Below are positions 1 through 21,920 of a DNA stretch of 64,000 bases, piece after piece (the first letter of the stretch is position 1; each line of letters starts with the position of its first letter). This DNA is from Metridium senile (Eukaryota > Cnidaria > Anthozoa > Actiniaria > Metridiidae). The DNA lies in the NCBI GenBank assembly GCA_949775045.1, contig OX459096.1, forward strand, positions 50,009,438 through 50,073,437, written 5' to 3'. Below the pieces are notes generated by a model. That model had not been told where the DNA came from. It searched no databases and was given only the letters and a program-made list of their open reading frames with translations. The translations under genes were made by a program, and so were the position numbers.

Positions 1-88
1 GTACCGAGACCTCAGCCGTAGCTGAACATGCGCACAAGACCGGACACAACCTGAGCTGGAAAGACGTCAAATACATCGACCAAGACGT
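1..88 (+). mobile_element. Penelope-like element, C-terminal coding remnant, left piece
   Basis: Read from base 9 this encodes a stretch containing SAVAEHAHKTGH and W-K-D, resembling the region around the GIY-YIG endonuclease at the C-terminus of Penelope-like retroelements. The reading frame breaks at base 88 where an RTE LINE is inserted and resumes in the same frame at 1845. The assignment to Penelope-like elements is from family memory; the split by an insertion is seen directly. Confidence 0.6.
78..88. repeat. Target site duplication of the RTE insertion, left copy
   Basis: GACCAAGACGT occurs at 78-88 and again at 1845-1855, exactly bounding the RTE LINE. Removing one copy plus the LINE restores one reading frame across the host element, as expected for a genuine target site duplication. 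Confidence 0.85.
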
Positions 89-1844
89 CATCATCCTTCG
101 GCCTCGGCCGAGAGTCCTCCCACAACAGACTTCCACACCGCCCTGTCAGCCATTATTGCCCTCAGGTCTTGGACCCCGATTCGGCCAGTGTCTCTGGAAA
201 TGACGTGGGGGAAGGTTATTTTTCTTGATCTGACAGGGCAGTGCTCTGGGCTCCAGAGGAGAAGGCGAGATACGGCCTCTTCATCGGCTCGGGAGCAGTG
301 CCCAGCAAAAATGACTCTTCTCGCTTTTAGTTTCACTGAGACAGGTGGCAGGTTTCCATAGATTTCCTCCAGGGTGGCATGGGCAGTCCAATGGATATTT
401 TGAACCCGACGTAGGAGGTTGTTGTAAGCTCAATCAAATCTCTGTTGTTGTTTGAGCGTCAGGGTCCATGTTTCCGCACCGTATAGGAGGATGGGTTCAA
501 CGATCGAACTGAATAGGTTGATCTTCAGGTTTCTGTCCAGGTCAGAGTGCCATATTTTGTCTAGGGTGTTATAGGCTTTCCAGGCTAGTGCCTTGCGAAT
601 CTTAAAGTCCTTAAAGGAGTCCATTATAAAAGAGCCCAGGTACTTGAAGTCGTCGACTCGCTTGATGTTCTTCCCGGACAAAGCAGTTAATGATGAGGGA
701 TCTGAGGATGATGATATGTAGTTCGTCTTCGGTTCGTTACAGTAGAGTCCAACAAGGGAGGCCGATTTTTCCAGTGCGTGAAGAAGGAATTCAGCATTAC
801 TGACCAGTTCTGACACTATTGCTAGATCGTCAGCAAAGTCAAGATCTGTGAGAAATTGTGCAGGATGTCTGCGGCTTCTCCTAGGATGTAGTTGTTGCCC
901 TTTTTCGTTGTGCTGGTCAAGGGATATCCGCAGAACATAATCCAGGACAATTATAAATAGGAAAGGAGCTAACGTATCTCCTTGCAGTACTCCTGCTTCA
1001 ATATCGAAGAAGTCAGTCTCTCCATCAGGTGTGATGACGGAGGCTTTGGTATTTGTGTATAGCGCTCTTATTGCTTTTATGATGTGGTGAGGGATTCCAT
1101 ATAGTGGGAGGATCTCGAAAATGTACTCTATTGATCGAATCAAAAGCCTTCTTGAAGTCAACAAAGCACATTACAACCTCCTTGTTATACCTGTTCATTT
1201 CTTCGATTATCCTCCTCAGAGATAGTATTTGCGCAATGGCAGATCTTCCTTTACGAAACCCATTCTGGTTCATGCGAAGAATAGGATCTACCGGTGGAAT
1301 GAGGCGATTGAGGATAAGTTTGTTATACATCTTTGCTGCTATTGGAATGAGCGAGATGCCTCTGTAGTAGAACGGATATGTGAGATCTCCTTTCTTTGGG
1401 ACAGGTATAATACCCGATTCTAGCCATTTAGAGGGAGGTGTGAAGGTCGTGAAGGTGTGATTGCAGATGCTTAGGAGCAGCTCATGAAATATTAGGTCTT
1501 TCCAGATTACTGCGGGGATGTTGTCTAGGCCAGGAGATTTATTGCTTTTGGTCTGCTTCACTACCACATGTAATTCTTCCATTGTGAAAGGTGCAGTAGA
1601 GATCTCAAGCTCTTCCGCAATCTGGATTTTTGGGAGTTGCTGATTGTCGGATGGCTCTGAAGGGCTACCAAGAAGATTATAGAAGTGGGACAACCAGTTC
1701 TCTTTCCTTCTTTCCTGAGAGACGCCCTTGATGGTGATGGACGGTCTGCGTTTACGGCCTGTGATTTCGTTGATAGTTTTCCAGGCGGGAAGCATGCTGA
1801 TTCGCAATACTCTCTCTTTCCATCTGGGAGATTTTTCCTTGGAT
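89..1844 (-). mobile_element. RTE-type LINE, 5'-truncated, decayed reverse transcriptase
   Basis: On the minus strand this encodes reverse transcriptase: N-K-S-P-G-L-D near 1530, GFRKGRS, DFKKAFDSI with the first catalytic Asp, then LQGD and FADD with the catalytic Asp pair near 825-845, and KYLGS. It ends in the RTE-typical region FAGHCSR...LLLW...DTG...DRAVW at 91-336. The reading frame is broken by a frameshift near 1130-1150 and by an in-frame TGA at 427-429, so it is dead. The 5' end is truncated: coding begins abruptly at 1844 inside a host element. The minus-strand 3' end is GGATGATG, a short triplet tail as expected for RTE rather than poly(A). An 11-bp direct repeat flanks it. The clade call rests on the C-terminal motif and tail. 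Confidence 0.85.
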
Positions 1845-2030
1845 GACCAAGACGTACATTGGCACACACGCAGAGTCAAGGAAGCCATTCAGATCCGACT
1901 ACACCCTAACAACATCATAGGGATTGCGGCATCGATCTACCGGAAGCGTGGATGCCAACTATCAAGAAGCATGCTGGGACATCACGCGTCAGCCAATCAC
2001 AGCGCCGATAATCCGACGAAAAGTATATAA
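1845..2030 (+). mobile_element. Penelope-like element, C-terminal coding remnant, right piece
   Basis: Continues the frame left at base 88: D-Q-D-V-H-W, then T-R-R-V-K-E-A-I-Q-I-R and a basic tail to a TAA at 2028-2030. W-x-x-R-x-x-K-E-A-I-x-I-R is typical of the GIY-YIG-side C-terminus of Penelope-like retroelements. The first 11 bases are the second copy of the RTE target duplication. Only the tail of the element is in the window. Confidence 0.6.
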
Positions 2031-2875
2031 TAATAATAATGCAATGTTTTAGGAGCATTATCAAAGCTCAATGCTCTTACAAAAAAAAAAAAACAACCAA
2101 AATAGAATTATTGAAAAAGAAAAGTTTTTAGTTTTGATTTAAATGAGTTGATGTTATCAGCGTTTCTAATGTTTTGGGGCAATGTGTTCCAAAGTTTAGG
2201 GGCTGAGATTGAAAAAGCCCTGTCCCCGTAAGTTGCAGTGTTTGAATTCGGTGTAAACAGTAAGTTCTGTCCAGAGGATCTTAAGGAGCGAGCTGGTTTA
2301 TAAGGAGTTAAGTAGGTTGAAGATGTAGTCTGGAGCTATGCCATTCAGGGCCTTGTAGGTAATAAGTAGGATCTTGTAGTTAATTCTTAATTTAATAGGT
2401 AGCCAGTGAAGTTTTCGAAGTATTGGAGTAATATGTTCTGATTTCTTGGATCTGTTTACAAGTCTAGCTGCAGTGTTCTGTATTCGCTGTAGTTTAGAAA
2501 TTTCAGTGTCAGGGAGGCCAAATAAGATGCTGTTGCAGGAATCAAGTCGGGAGGTTATAAACGCATGCACTAGTTTTTCGCAGTGTTCTTGATTTAGATA
2601 GTTTCGAATTCTGCCAATGTTGCGGATTGCGAAGGATGCTGCTTTACAGGTGTTGTTAATATGTGTATTCATTTTGAGGTGACTGTCTAAGGCGATGCCA
2701 AGGTCTCGGGCAACTGGAACTGGTGTTATAATCGAGTCATCAATAAAGATACCAGACATTAACTCGTGGTGCTTGAAACGAGATGATAGATGGACAATCT
2801 CTGTTTTACTAGGGTTGCATGTAAGTTTGTTAGCGGTGCACCAGATAAGAATATCCTTAAGATATGACAACCATC
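2031..2875 (-). mobile_element. CR1/L2-type LINE 3' fragment
   Basis: The minus-strand frame from about 2870 to 2298 encodes the thumb and C-terminal region of a CR1-like reverse transcriptase: W-C-x-x-N-K-L, N-P-S-K-T-E, ITSRLDSCNSILFGLP, LQRIQNTAARLV and LHWLPIKLRI. After a stop it continues as SLRSSGQNLL, AFSISAPKLWNTLP and SFKSKLKTFLF near 2280-2120. The 3' end on this strand is a small hairpin around GAGCATT followed by an (ATT)n tail at 2045-2031, typical of CR1/L2. It is 5'-truncated and lies between the Penelope-like coding tail and the hammerhead-like motif, so it looks inserted into that element. Confidence 0.8.
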
Positions 2876-2892
2876 ATCCAGTCTACACCATC

Positions 2893-2935
2893 GCCTGATG
2901 AAGACTAGCAGATTGCAGTCGAAACGTCGCGGTAT
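2893..2935 (+). ncRNA. Hammerhead-ribozyme-like motif
   Basis: CTGATGA at 2897-2903 is followed, after one extra A, by a hairpin GACT-A-GCA / TGC-AGTC with loop GAT, then GAAAC and a short AC/GT stem ending in a GTA cleavage-like triplet. This order (CUGAUGA, stem II, GAAA, minimal stem III, UH) matches hammerhead cores reported in Penelope-like retroelements. Stem I pairing is not obvious and there is an extra A after the core, so it may be decayed. The position downstream of the Penelope-like coding tail supports the reading. Confidence 0.45.
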
Positions 2936-2941
2936 TTCTAC

Positions 2942-3480
2942 CAATGACCTCAATCGTGAGACAATTGATTAAGTATCCTTTTAATTTCACATTCCACGAT
3001 GAAGAACTTATTTCCTTCTAATATTTACATTGATGTTGCTTAGCTCAAATGAAATTTCTCTGTGAAGCATGATTGAAATCTGATTGCTATTTTGTTCGCA
3101 TGTGCATATACAATAATGTCAAATGCTATATGTCTTTCACAACAAACAATTGTTATACATAATTAAATGAACCAATGACTAAATAAGTTAGTAAATGAAT
3201 AAACAAATACATGTATAAGTAGTAAATAGATAACTCGTCATGCCTATTGTTTTCGCTACAGTTCGTGTGCATATCATTACTTTAATTAAAGTTACTACAA
3301 TATTACTAAATTTAATAGTTATTCTAGTTTTAGCCTAAAATGTTTTATTATATAAATTTTTATATTTACATATTATGTATTTCCTTTACATTTACAAGGG
3401 GTTGCGTGATGACAGAGTTAATATAAGTGGTTATATATAAGCGTGCGTGTCCGGTTCACACGTACATAAGGGCCCGGGTA
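2942..3480. other. AT-rich intergenic DNA, nothing recognised
   Basis: No open frame with protein-like composition, no RNA gene and no clear repeat boundary seen. Confidence 0.5.
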
Positions 3481-3638
3481 AACGGTTTCAACATTTGCTT
3501 CAACATCCGTTCGATTTTGTTGAGTGGCAATGTTTAAACGCTTTTAAACTCTTTCAACATCGATTCAACATGTTTCAACAATTTTAAAAGCGTTTAAACA
3601 TTGCCATTCAACAAAATCGAACGGATGTCGAAGCAAAC
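3481..3638. mobile_element. Hairpin MITE
   Basis: Two arms of about 54 bp, roughly 3494-3548 and 3585-3638, are reverse complements with a few mismatches (TTGCTTC.ACATCCGTTCG and TGGCAATGTTTAAACGC in both). A 36-bp A/T-rich centre with tandem TTCAACAT motifs separates them. The 26 bases at 3481-3506 occur again at 57065-57090. Confidence 0.7.
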
Positions 3639-3640
3639 TA

Positions 3641-4133
3641 ATAACAGGAATAAACATAACTGCAAAGACAAAAGAAAACCTTGTTTGAAAATATCTTCAG
3701 CGCCTTGATATATATTTATTTTTATATATTGTTTTTTAAAGTGTGATGACGTCACAAAGAGCCGCTAATATAATGTCATCATTTTGAAGGAAAACTTGAT
3801 TCAAATCATTCAAACCATGTTTGTAAATTGTAAGTGCTTGGCTGAATTTATATATTGAAAATGCTATTCTTTTAGACAACTTGGGACTGGTAAACAAGTA
3901 TTAACGTCGAGATACCATTTTATCGTAACCAGAACATTTGCATATGAAATAATCATATCCTTTTTTTTTTCAAAACCTTTTTGTGCCTCAACGAATATGA
4001 AAGCTTGTCATTTGAAATTAGTGATATGTTTGTGTATAAATAGATAAATGTAAATACCTGAGTAAACAAACTGAAAGTAATGGTTTATTACTTAGGAGAG
4101 CTTTTATTGAAACCCATCATGTTCCTCTTTGAT
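3641..4133. other. Intergenic, 3' flank of the TMEM45-like gene
   Basis: No gene. TTTATT at 4083 and TTTTATT near 4100 are minus-strand AATAAA-type polyadenylation signals about 30-50 bp past the TMEM45-like stop. A run of T at 3959-3970 would be an A run on the gene strand. Confidence 0.4.
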
Positions 4134-5015
4134 TTAAGCAAAGTTTTCAATGGTACTCGGAACACCTCCCTCTATCAAGGCTCTTCTCTCATCATCTTCT
4201 TTATTCTGCATCTCAAAATCACTTTCCTTAAAACCTGGACGACTCGCGTTCTTACGGCATTTGCAGCCACGGGATTTGATTGACATAACAACAAATCCAA
4301 CAACTACGAAGATCAGTAGACCGATGATATGCCAAGAGAAACCAATAGCCACAAACTCTTGATTGGGCTTGATATCTTCCCATGGTTGCGTTCCATATAG
4401 ACAATGTGCAATTTGAATAAACCATGTACCTTGTAGCAAGACAAGAAATACTCGTAAAACCAACAATAACAAACTACTTTCCATCCATCCTTCGAGGAAC
4501 AGTACAATGGCAGAAAGGAAAATGGTAACATAGAGGAAAGTATGAAGTTGTTGGTCTAACTTTGGTCGTCCACCCAAATGAAATAAAAAGAGAACTCCTT
4601 CAATGGCGAGCGCAATGGCTGCAAACACGTGCTCGGAACAGTTTGGCAGTTGGATTACGTTGTAAAATATAAACATTTCAACCATTGACCAAATGATGAA
4701 GATAAGATACATAGCTGCATGGGCATAGTTATTCAAATTAATAAATTGTCCTTTTTCATTGATCAAGTGTGAAGTGTGAGTTAGCTCTATAACTATTCCA
4801 ACTATTCCAGCTACCATCCTAATCGCTGGTTCGATAGGATGGCTACGAAGGTATTTGATAGGAATGGGGAACCAAGTCGTTGACTTGAATGAAACAGGAA
4901 CGTTTCTTTGTGCTTTAGACATTTGACTGTAGATCCTTAAAACATTAATCCACCACCATAAGCCAGTAACTATAAAGAACGATCCGGGAATAACATGGCC
5001 GGCATAAGTACCCAT
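4134..5015 (-). CDS. TMEM45-like (DUF716) seven-helix membrane protein
   Basis: A 293-residue protein encoded by one uninterrupted exon. It starts M-G-T-Y-A-G-H-V-I-P-G-S, the family's conserved N-terminus, with the first helix containing G-L-W-W-W. Seven hydrophobic segments fall at about residues 7-26, 62-79, 97-118, 129-146, 160-178, 180-199 and 230-248. LFHLGGRPKLD..LH between helices 4 and 5 and LEGW at the end of helix 5 are family landmarks. The C-terminal tail is polar and holds ERRALI near residue 276, an acidic dileucine sorting motif of the [DE]xxxL[LI] form. TMEM45 proteins are multipass membrane proteins of endosomal or other internal membranes with no settled biochemical role. 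Vertebrate homologues have several coding exons; this copy has none interrupted, so a retrocopy or ancestral intron loss is possible. The frame is intact, so it is probably functional. Confidence 0.88.
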   Translation of the reverse strand: MGTYAGHVIPGSFFIVTGLWWWINVLRIYSQMSKAQRNVPVSFKSTTWFPIPIKYLRSHPIEPAIRMVAGIVGIVIELTHTSHLINEKGQFINLNNYAHAAMYLIFIIWSMVEMFIFYNVIQLPNCSEHVFAAIALAIEGVLFLFHLGGRPKLDQQLHTFLYVTIFLSAIVLFLEGWMESSLLLLVLRVFLVLLQGTWFIQIAHCLYGTQPWEDIKPNQEFVAIGFSWHIIGLLIFVVVGFVVMSIKSRGCKCRKNASRPGFKESDFEMQNKEDDERRALIEGGVPSTIENFA

Positions 5016-6270
5016 GTTTTAGTAGATTTGAAGTGAAAAATGCTTCTACTAGCTTATATACTAGTTTGAAATGATCGGCTCTCTAAGTCAGTACTCAATA
5101 TGCATAATTAGGCGGGAGAGAATGCTTGCATCACTTGAATCTTCATGGTTACATGAACTTACAATTCGGCGGAATTTCAATCACTCTCAGTCATGATTCA
5201 TTGGTGATAAGAGTCATGCAAGCGGCATACAAGCCAATGCAGGGATGAAAACAAAATGAGAGAAAAATGGACAAAGTTTGAATCTAATTGATTTTTTTTT
5301 ATTTCAGCGTCAAAAATGTTCTAAGTCGGGGTGCACGCAAGCTAAGAATTTATAGCTATAGTAAATGTTATTCAAATAAAACGCCATATATATTGTTTTC
5401 CTGTGAATAATATACTGGTTTGAATCGATTACTATTTGATTAGTAGTAGGTTTGAATATCAATAACAACTTCTTCAACGAAGTTTGTCTTACAAAATTAT
5501 AAAGGTTGTTCATCGTGGATATGTTTCTCACAATCGTGTTTTTCCTTTCCTCTGAATTTTAAATTTTTGGCGGGGAAATGACCTAACATGATTGGCCCCA
5601 ATTTCAAGTTCGCGTTATGACCAAATTGACCATATATCATTCAAAAGACCTCCACAGAAGGATCTCTCACAATAGAAGAGAACACAGCAATACAATAAAT
5701 ACAAAAAGATATCAGTGATTTTTCAAATCCTCGCATTTCGGACAATTTGCTACATTTTTAGTAACAAAATAACATGCATGCACCCTTTTAATTTTTTTCG
5801 TGGCTTTTTGAAGCTGTACGTACAGTTTCATTATTTCCGAGACAAAACGTTAAAGTGTACATGTTTTTAAACTGCAAAACAACTCGATATTACTACTAAT
5901 AGTAAAGCTTATACTAGCGATACACCCTTTCTTTCTGAAGAACTTTTTTGTGAAAGTCAAAGCGCTACATTACTTTATGATATGCCGAGTCGTTCCTCTT
6001 GTACATTGCAAAACATACATGCAGTCAGTACTTTTACTTTGAAGGTTTGACAGAAATATCATAGAGGACATAGAGATATAGGGACCAGACGATCGAGTCA
6101 AGGGAAAGGAGATAGAGTCCCTCCGGATTTGCTGAAGTTTGCATGTAAAACTAGGAGCTGCTCTGCAGTCTTTCCATCTTTCGAGATGTCTGTTAGAAGG
6201 TACTGTCAGGGATGGTAGGGTTAGGAAGGTAAGAGGGGAGGGGGAGGTGAAGTTGCAGTTTTCATATATA
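5016..6270. other. Intergenic between TMEM45-like and ACP1-like genes
   Basis: Upstream flank of the TMEM45-like gene. No coding frame, RNA gene or clear terminal repeat seen; moderately AT-rich. Confidence 0.5.
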
Positions 6271-6279
6271 ATTGCCATA

Positions 6280-6515
6280 ATATACAATTGTTTAGCACCG
6301 GACTATTTATCTAGTCTTCTAGTTCCATACAAGCAGCAACGTAACCTAAGGTCACCGTTCCACTATCAAAAACATCTTTTGGCGAAAGGGCTTTTTCTGT
6401 CTGTGCCCCGAAGCTCTGGAACTCTTTACCAATCGAGATTAAGGACTCTTGCTCAGTTGAAATATTTAAGAAGAGAACAAGAGAACGTACAAATGAGATT
6501 TCTATTTTTATTACA
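6280..6515 (+). mobile_element. CR1-like LINE C-terminal fossil
   Basis: Encodes LAPDYLSSLLVPY then, after a frameshift around 6385, AFSVCAPKLWNSLPIEIKDS followed by V-E-I-F-K-K-R-T. This is the standard C-terminal end of CR1/L2-type reverse transcriptases. It is short, frameshifted and has no preserved 5' part, so it is a relic. Confidence 0.75.
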
Positions 6516-6638
6516 GTAAATCTCTCTGGATTGAAATTTTCAGTGCAGTGTGGTTGTATTAAATATGAAAAAAAAAACCCACTACATTTTTCACTGATGT
6601 TTATTGATACTGTTCATGGCTTTGTTCATGGCATAATG

Positions 6639-7103
6639 TTAATGTTTCCGTAAAAACTCTTCGCAACAACGATAACAGTGTTTAAACATCACCTCAAAGT
6701 CTTGATTATCTCCATAATACGGATCATTGATAATTGTTTTGCCTTCAGGATCATATTTCCCAAACAATTCTACCTTGGCTGTTGCATGAGATGGCTTGAA
6801 ATCATCAAGGTCCTCCACATTACTCTCATCAAAAGCCAAAATGAACTGGAACTTCTTGAAATCTTCTGGTCTAACTTGTCTAGCGCGGTGTTCATTTGGA
6901 ATTCCATGGCGTTTTAGAATGTCCAGACCACGTTTATCGGACCTATTTCCAGCATGCATATCTATTATGCCTGCACTATCAATAGTCCACAAGTCGCTTT
7001 CTCCTTTCTGTTCGACTAAGTGCCTAAGAATGGCTTCTGAGGTAGGAGAACGGCAAATATTTCCAAGGCAAACGAAAAGAACAGACTTTTTGCTCGACAT
7101 CAT
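6639..7103 (-). CDS. ACP1: Low-molecular-weight protein tyrosine phosphatase, ACP1-like
   Basis: A 154-residue protein in one exon. The active-site loop C-L-G-N-I-C-R-S-P places the nucleophile at Cys12 and the phosphate-binding Arg18-Ser19, as in human ACP1. The general-acid loop is DPYYGD at about residue 127, followed by C-Y-R-C-C-E-E-F-L, the family's C-terminal helix. DSAG and RQVRPEDF are also conserved. The enzyme is a cytosolic cysteine phosphatase acting on phosphotyrosine through a phosphocysteine intermediate. The start is the ATG at 7103 or the adjacent one at 7100, since the frame further upstream opens only with GTG. Family length is about 157 residues, so it is full length. It is intronless although vertebrate ACP1 has several exons, and it is divergent from KAT2 with 107 bp between start codons, implying a shared promoter. 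Confidence 0.95.
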   Translation of the reverse strand: MMSSKKSVLFVCLGNICRSPTSEAILRHLVEQKGESDLWTIDSAGIIDMHAGNRSDKRGLDILKRHGIPNEHRARQVRPEDFKKFQFILAFDESNVEDLDDFKPSHATAKVELFGKYDPEGKTIINDPYYGDNQDFEVMFKHCYRCCEEFLRKH

Positions 7104-7210
7104 TAGAAGAACCACCGCACAGAATGAAATATATTCCCGGCAAAGAGACTGGAAAAGAAGTGAGCGCTTATATTGAAGCTGTAAACCGCTGACCTATTTT
7201 GTAAAACAAA
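7104..7210. promoter_or_regulatory. Bidirectional promoter between ACP1-like and KAT2
   Basis: Only 107 bp separate the two start codons on opposite strands, so both 5' UTRs and the promoter must share this DNA, unless upstream non-coding exons exist. No canonical TATA box is obvious. AAAATGGCCGCC at 7208-7219 overlaps the KAT2 start and resembles a YY1-type start-site motif. Confidence 0.7.
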
Positions 7211-19698
<12,488 letters not shown>

Positions 19699-19980
19699 AA
19701 ATATTTTCTTGATAAAGACAATCTCTTGTCTTTATTTTATATAATTAATATAGTAAATTGTCAAAATGGTCTCGGAAAGCTAAGGTAGAAGTTTATTTAT
19801 TTTATGAAATATTGTATTATATTAAAAACTGTGATATTTTGTTGGACAAATGTCACATGATTATATAAAAGTGCCACCACGTCACTGAAAACTGTCTTGA
19901 GTGTTGTTGTTCTTGCTGTTTTACGGTGTTGCCGTTTAGTTTCTTTGTATTTTTTCTTTCATTTCCTCTTCACTTCGCTT

Positions 19981-20175
19981 CTTCTTTCTTTTCTTTTCTT
20001 TTCTTTTCTTTTCTTTTCTTTTCTTTTCTTTTCTTTTCTTTTCTTTTCTTTTCTTTTCTTTTCTTTTCTTTTCTTTTCTTTTCTTTTCTTTTCTTTTCTT
20101 TTCTTTTCTTTTCTTTTCTTTTCTTTTCTTTTCTTTTCTGTTCTTTTCTTTTCCTTTATTTTCTTTTCTTTCCTT
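19981..20175. repeat. (TTTTC)n microsatellite
   Basis: About 30 near-perfect TTTTC units downstream of KAT2. It generates spurious Phe/Ser/Leu and Lys/Arg/Glu open frames. Confidence 0.97.
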
Positions 20176-20442
20176 ATTTGTTTTGTTGTTGTATGGAGTC
20201 CCCCCTTCCCCTGGGGTATGAACTATTTGAATTACCAAATGTCGAGAAGCACGTGTACAATTTCTTAATTAGTTTAGCGTGATTATTTTTATTTTTATCT
20301 AAAAATATTTCTACAATGTACATTGAAATTGTGATACAAAACAGGTAAAAATATGTTTGAAATATATGTCCAGTATAAAACCAATATGTTTAGTTTTTTC
20401 TCAAGGTGGAGGTCAAAATTAAAACATATCATTGACATGAAT

Positions 20443-20514
20443 TCCCATATGGTCTAGCGGTTAGGATTCCTGGCTTTCACCCAGGCGGCCCGGGTTCGAC
20501 TCCCGGTATGGGAA
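20443..20514 (+). tRNA. tRNA-Glu (UUC)
   Basis: A 72-nt cloverleaf: acceptor TCCCATA/TATGGGA with discriminator A, A-box TGGTCTAGCGG, anticodon loop CTTTCAC with TTC at 20476-20478, and B-box GGTTCGACTCC. No intron. The sequence after it is T-rich (AATTTTTCTTT), giving a Pol III stop. Confidence 0.95.
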
Positions 20515-20890
20515 TTAAAAATTTTTCTTTCTCTGCTGTTTCTTTTTTTCTTTCCTTTTTTACCATTTTAATATTTTGTATTACTCTTATGTTAAAAAAT
20601 ACTACTACATTGTAAATATAATTAGGGTATTGAAACAATTTTTACCCGGATATTTTATAACAATATTTTTTATCACAAATTATTAAACATTAAACAATAT
20701 ATGATTGATGAAGCAAACCAATCTTTATCGAAGTATCTTTGAACCTGATGTAAATGTTTGAGAAATTTAAGGAAAATCAATGCCAATGAATCTCAATTCA
20801 AAACAACTCGTGCACCACCCCTCCCCACTAGAAAGTCCTGTCACATCGAGTATCCCGATAAAAAGGAACTAATGTGAAAATAAAAATTTA
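20515..20890. other. Spacer between the convergent tRNA genes
   Basis: AT-rich with T runs and no coding frame. T runs next to both tRNA 3' ends act as Pol III terminators. Confidence 0.5.
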
Positions 20891-20962
20891 TGCCGTGACC
20901 AGGATTCGAACCTGGGTTATTGCGGCCACAACGCAATGTCCTAACCTCTAGACGATCACGGC
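20891..20962 (-). tRNA. tRNA-His (GUG)
   Basis: Minus-strand cloverleaf: acceptor GCCGTGA/TCACGGC with discriminator A, anticodon loop TTGTGGC with GTG complementary to 20927-20929, and T-arm GGTTCGAATCC. Convergent to the tRNA-Glu. A nearly identical copy with similar flanks lies at 41625-41696. Confidence 0.95.
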
Positions 20963-21770
20963 TTTGCCACCTGAACAGGTGATGTGATTTTTAACATATT
21001 TAATAGACATATTTGCTGCGAGCGAAATGAGCAGCGAAACTATTCCCACCATGGCCGTGAGGGGCTGGGCATTTTAAGAGAGGAAATCTAGATTTTTGCG
21101 ATGGACCACAGGCAGACCAACTATTCTCTTTGAGGATTTTTTTTAATGACAAGAAAGTTATTTTTAACCGCGCGCCGAGCGAGATACATATTGAACGCGC
21201 GGGTGGGGTTCCTGTGGTGCATTTGTTTGAATGCGTGCGGATGGGATTCCTGTGGCTTTTTAAGAGGGAGGTATTGTATGATTTGTCATGATTATTTCCT
21301 GTTATTTCTTAATTCATTAAGTTATATTCATTCAATTAAACAATAAATATTTTTGAATCAAACACGTTCTTTTTTTTTAATTTATATATACTTTAAAGTT
21401 ACTCATCAATCTGTAATTTTTGATTTAATACCTATATGTACTTAATTTTCATTAAATTTCATAACAAATTTATTTTCAATTACATTTTTCAGTGTTTATC
21501 TCCATTCCCATTTACTTACTTTGAAGTTTAAAAGCAAAAATCAATCGCTTTATAAATGATTGCCTTTTCCTCGCAACAGCTAGTTTATATTAATTATATT
21601 TAATGAATTTTTAAGAAAACTGAAAAGTCAAACCAACCGTCTGACTTGATAAATAGTGATAAGTCTTTCAATTAAATATGTGATATGAAACTAATTTTAT
21701 AACAAATATCAAGCGAATTTAATTTTTTTCAGTTTTCCTGAAAAAATTGTTTATACAATAATTTCTAGGT
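20963..21770. other. Intergenic between tRNA-His and CCT5
   Basis: No coding gene. Holds GAGCAGCGAAACTATTCCC near 21032 (related to KAT2 intron 1) and GGGGTTCCTGTGGT at 21205-21218, a relative of the motif just upstream of CCT5. The remainder is AT-rich. Confidence 0.45.
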
Positions 21771-21920
21771 GGGCTTCCTGTGGTGAGCAATTTTGTAAGG
21801 ACTGGTAACCAAAGGTGTATATCGCTTCTCGTCGTTTTTCATCCTCAAAAAAATTTGAAGGAAAAATCCGAAATCATCGGCTTCATTAATCGAGGAATCT
21901 TGTAAAAAACATCTACAATC
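21771..21920 (+). promoter_or_regulatory. CCT5 proximal promoter / 5' UTR
   Basis: GGGCTTCCTGTGGT lies at 21771-21784, 137 bp before the CCT5 ATG. The TTCC plus TGTGGT arrangement looks like adjacent ETS and RUNX sites. A close variant precedes spartin by a similar distance. Function is inferred from position only. Confidence 0.4.

Noticed and set aside
19897..20282. Phe/Leu/Ser-rich and Lys/Glu/Arg-rich frames
   Set aside because: Products of the TTTTC repeat.
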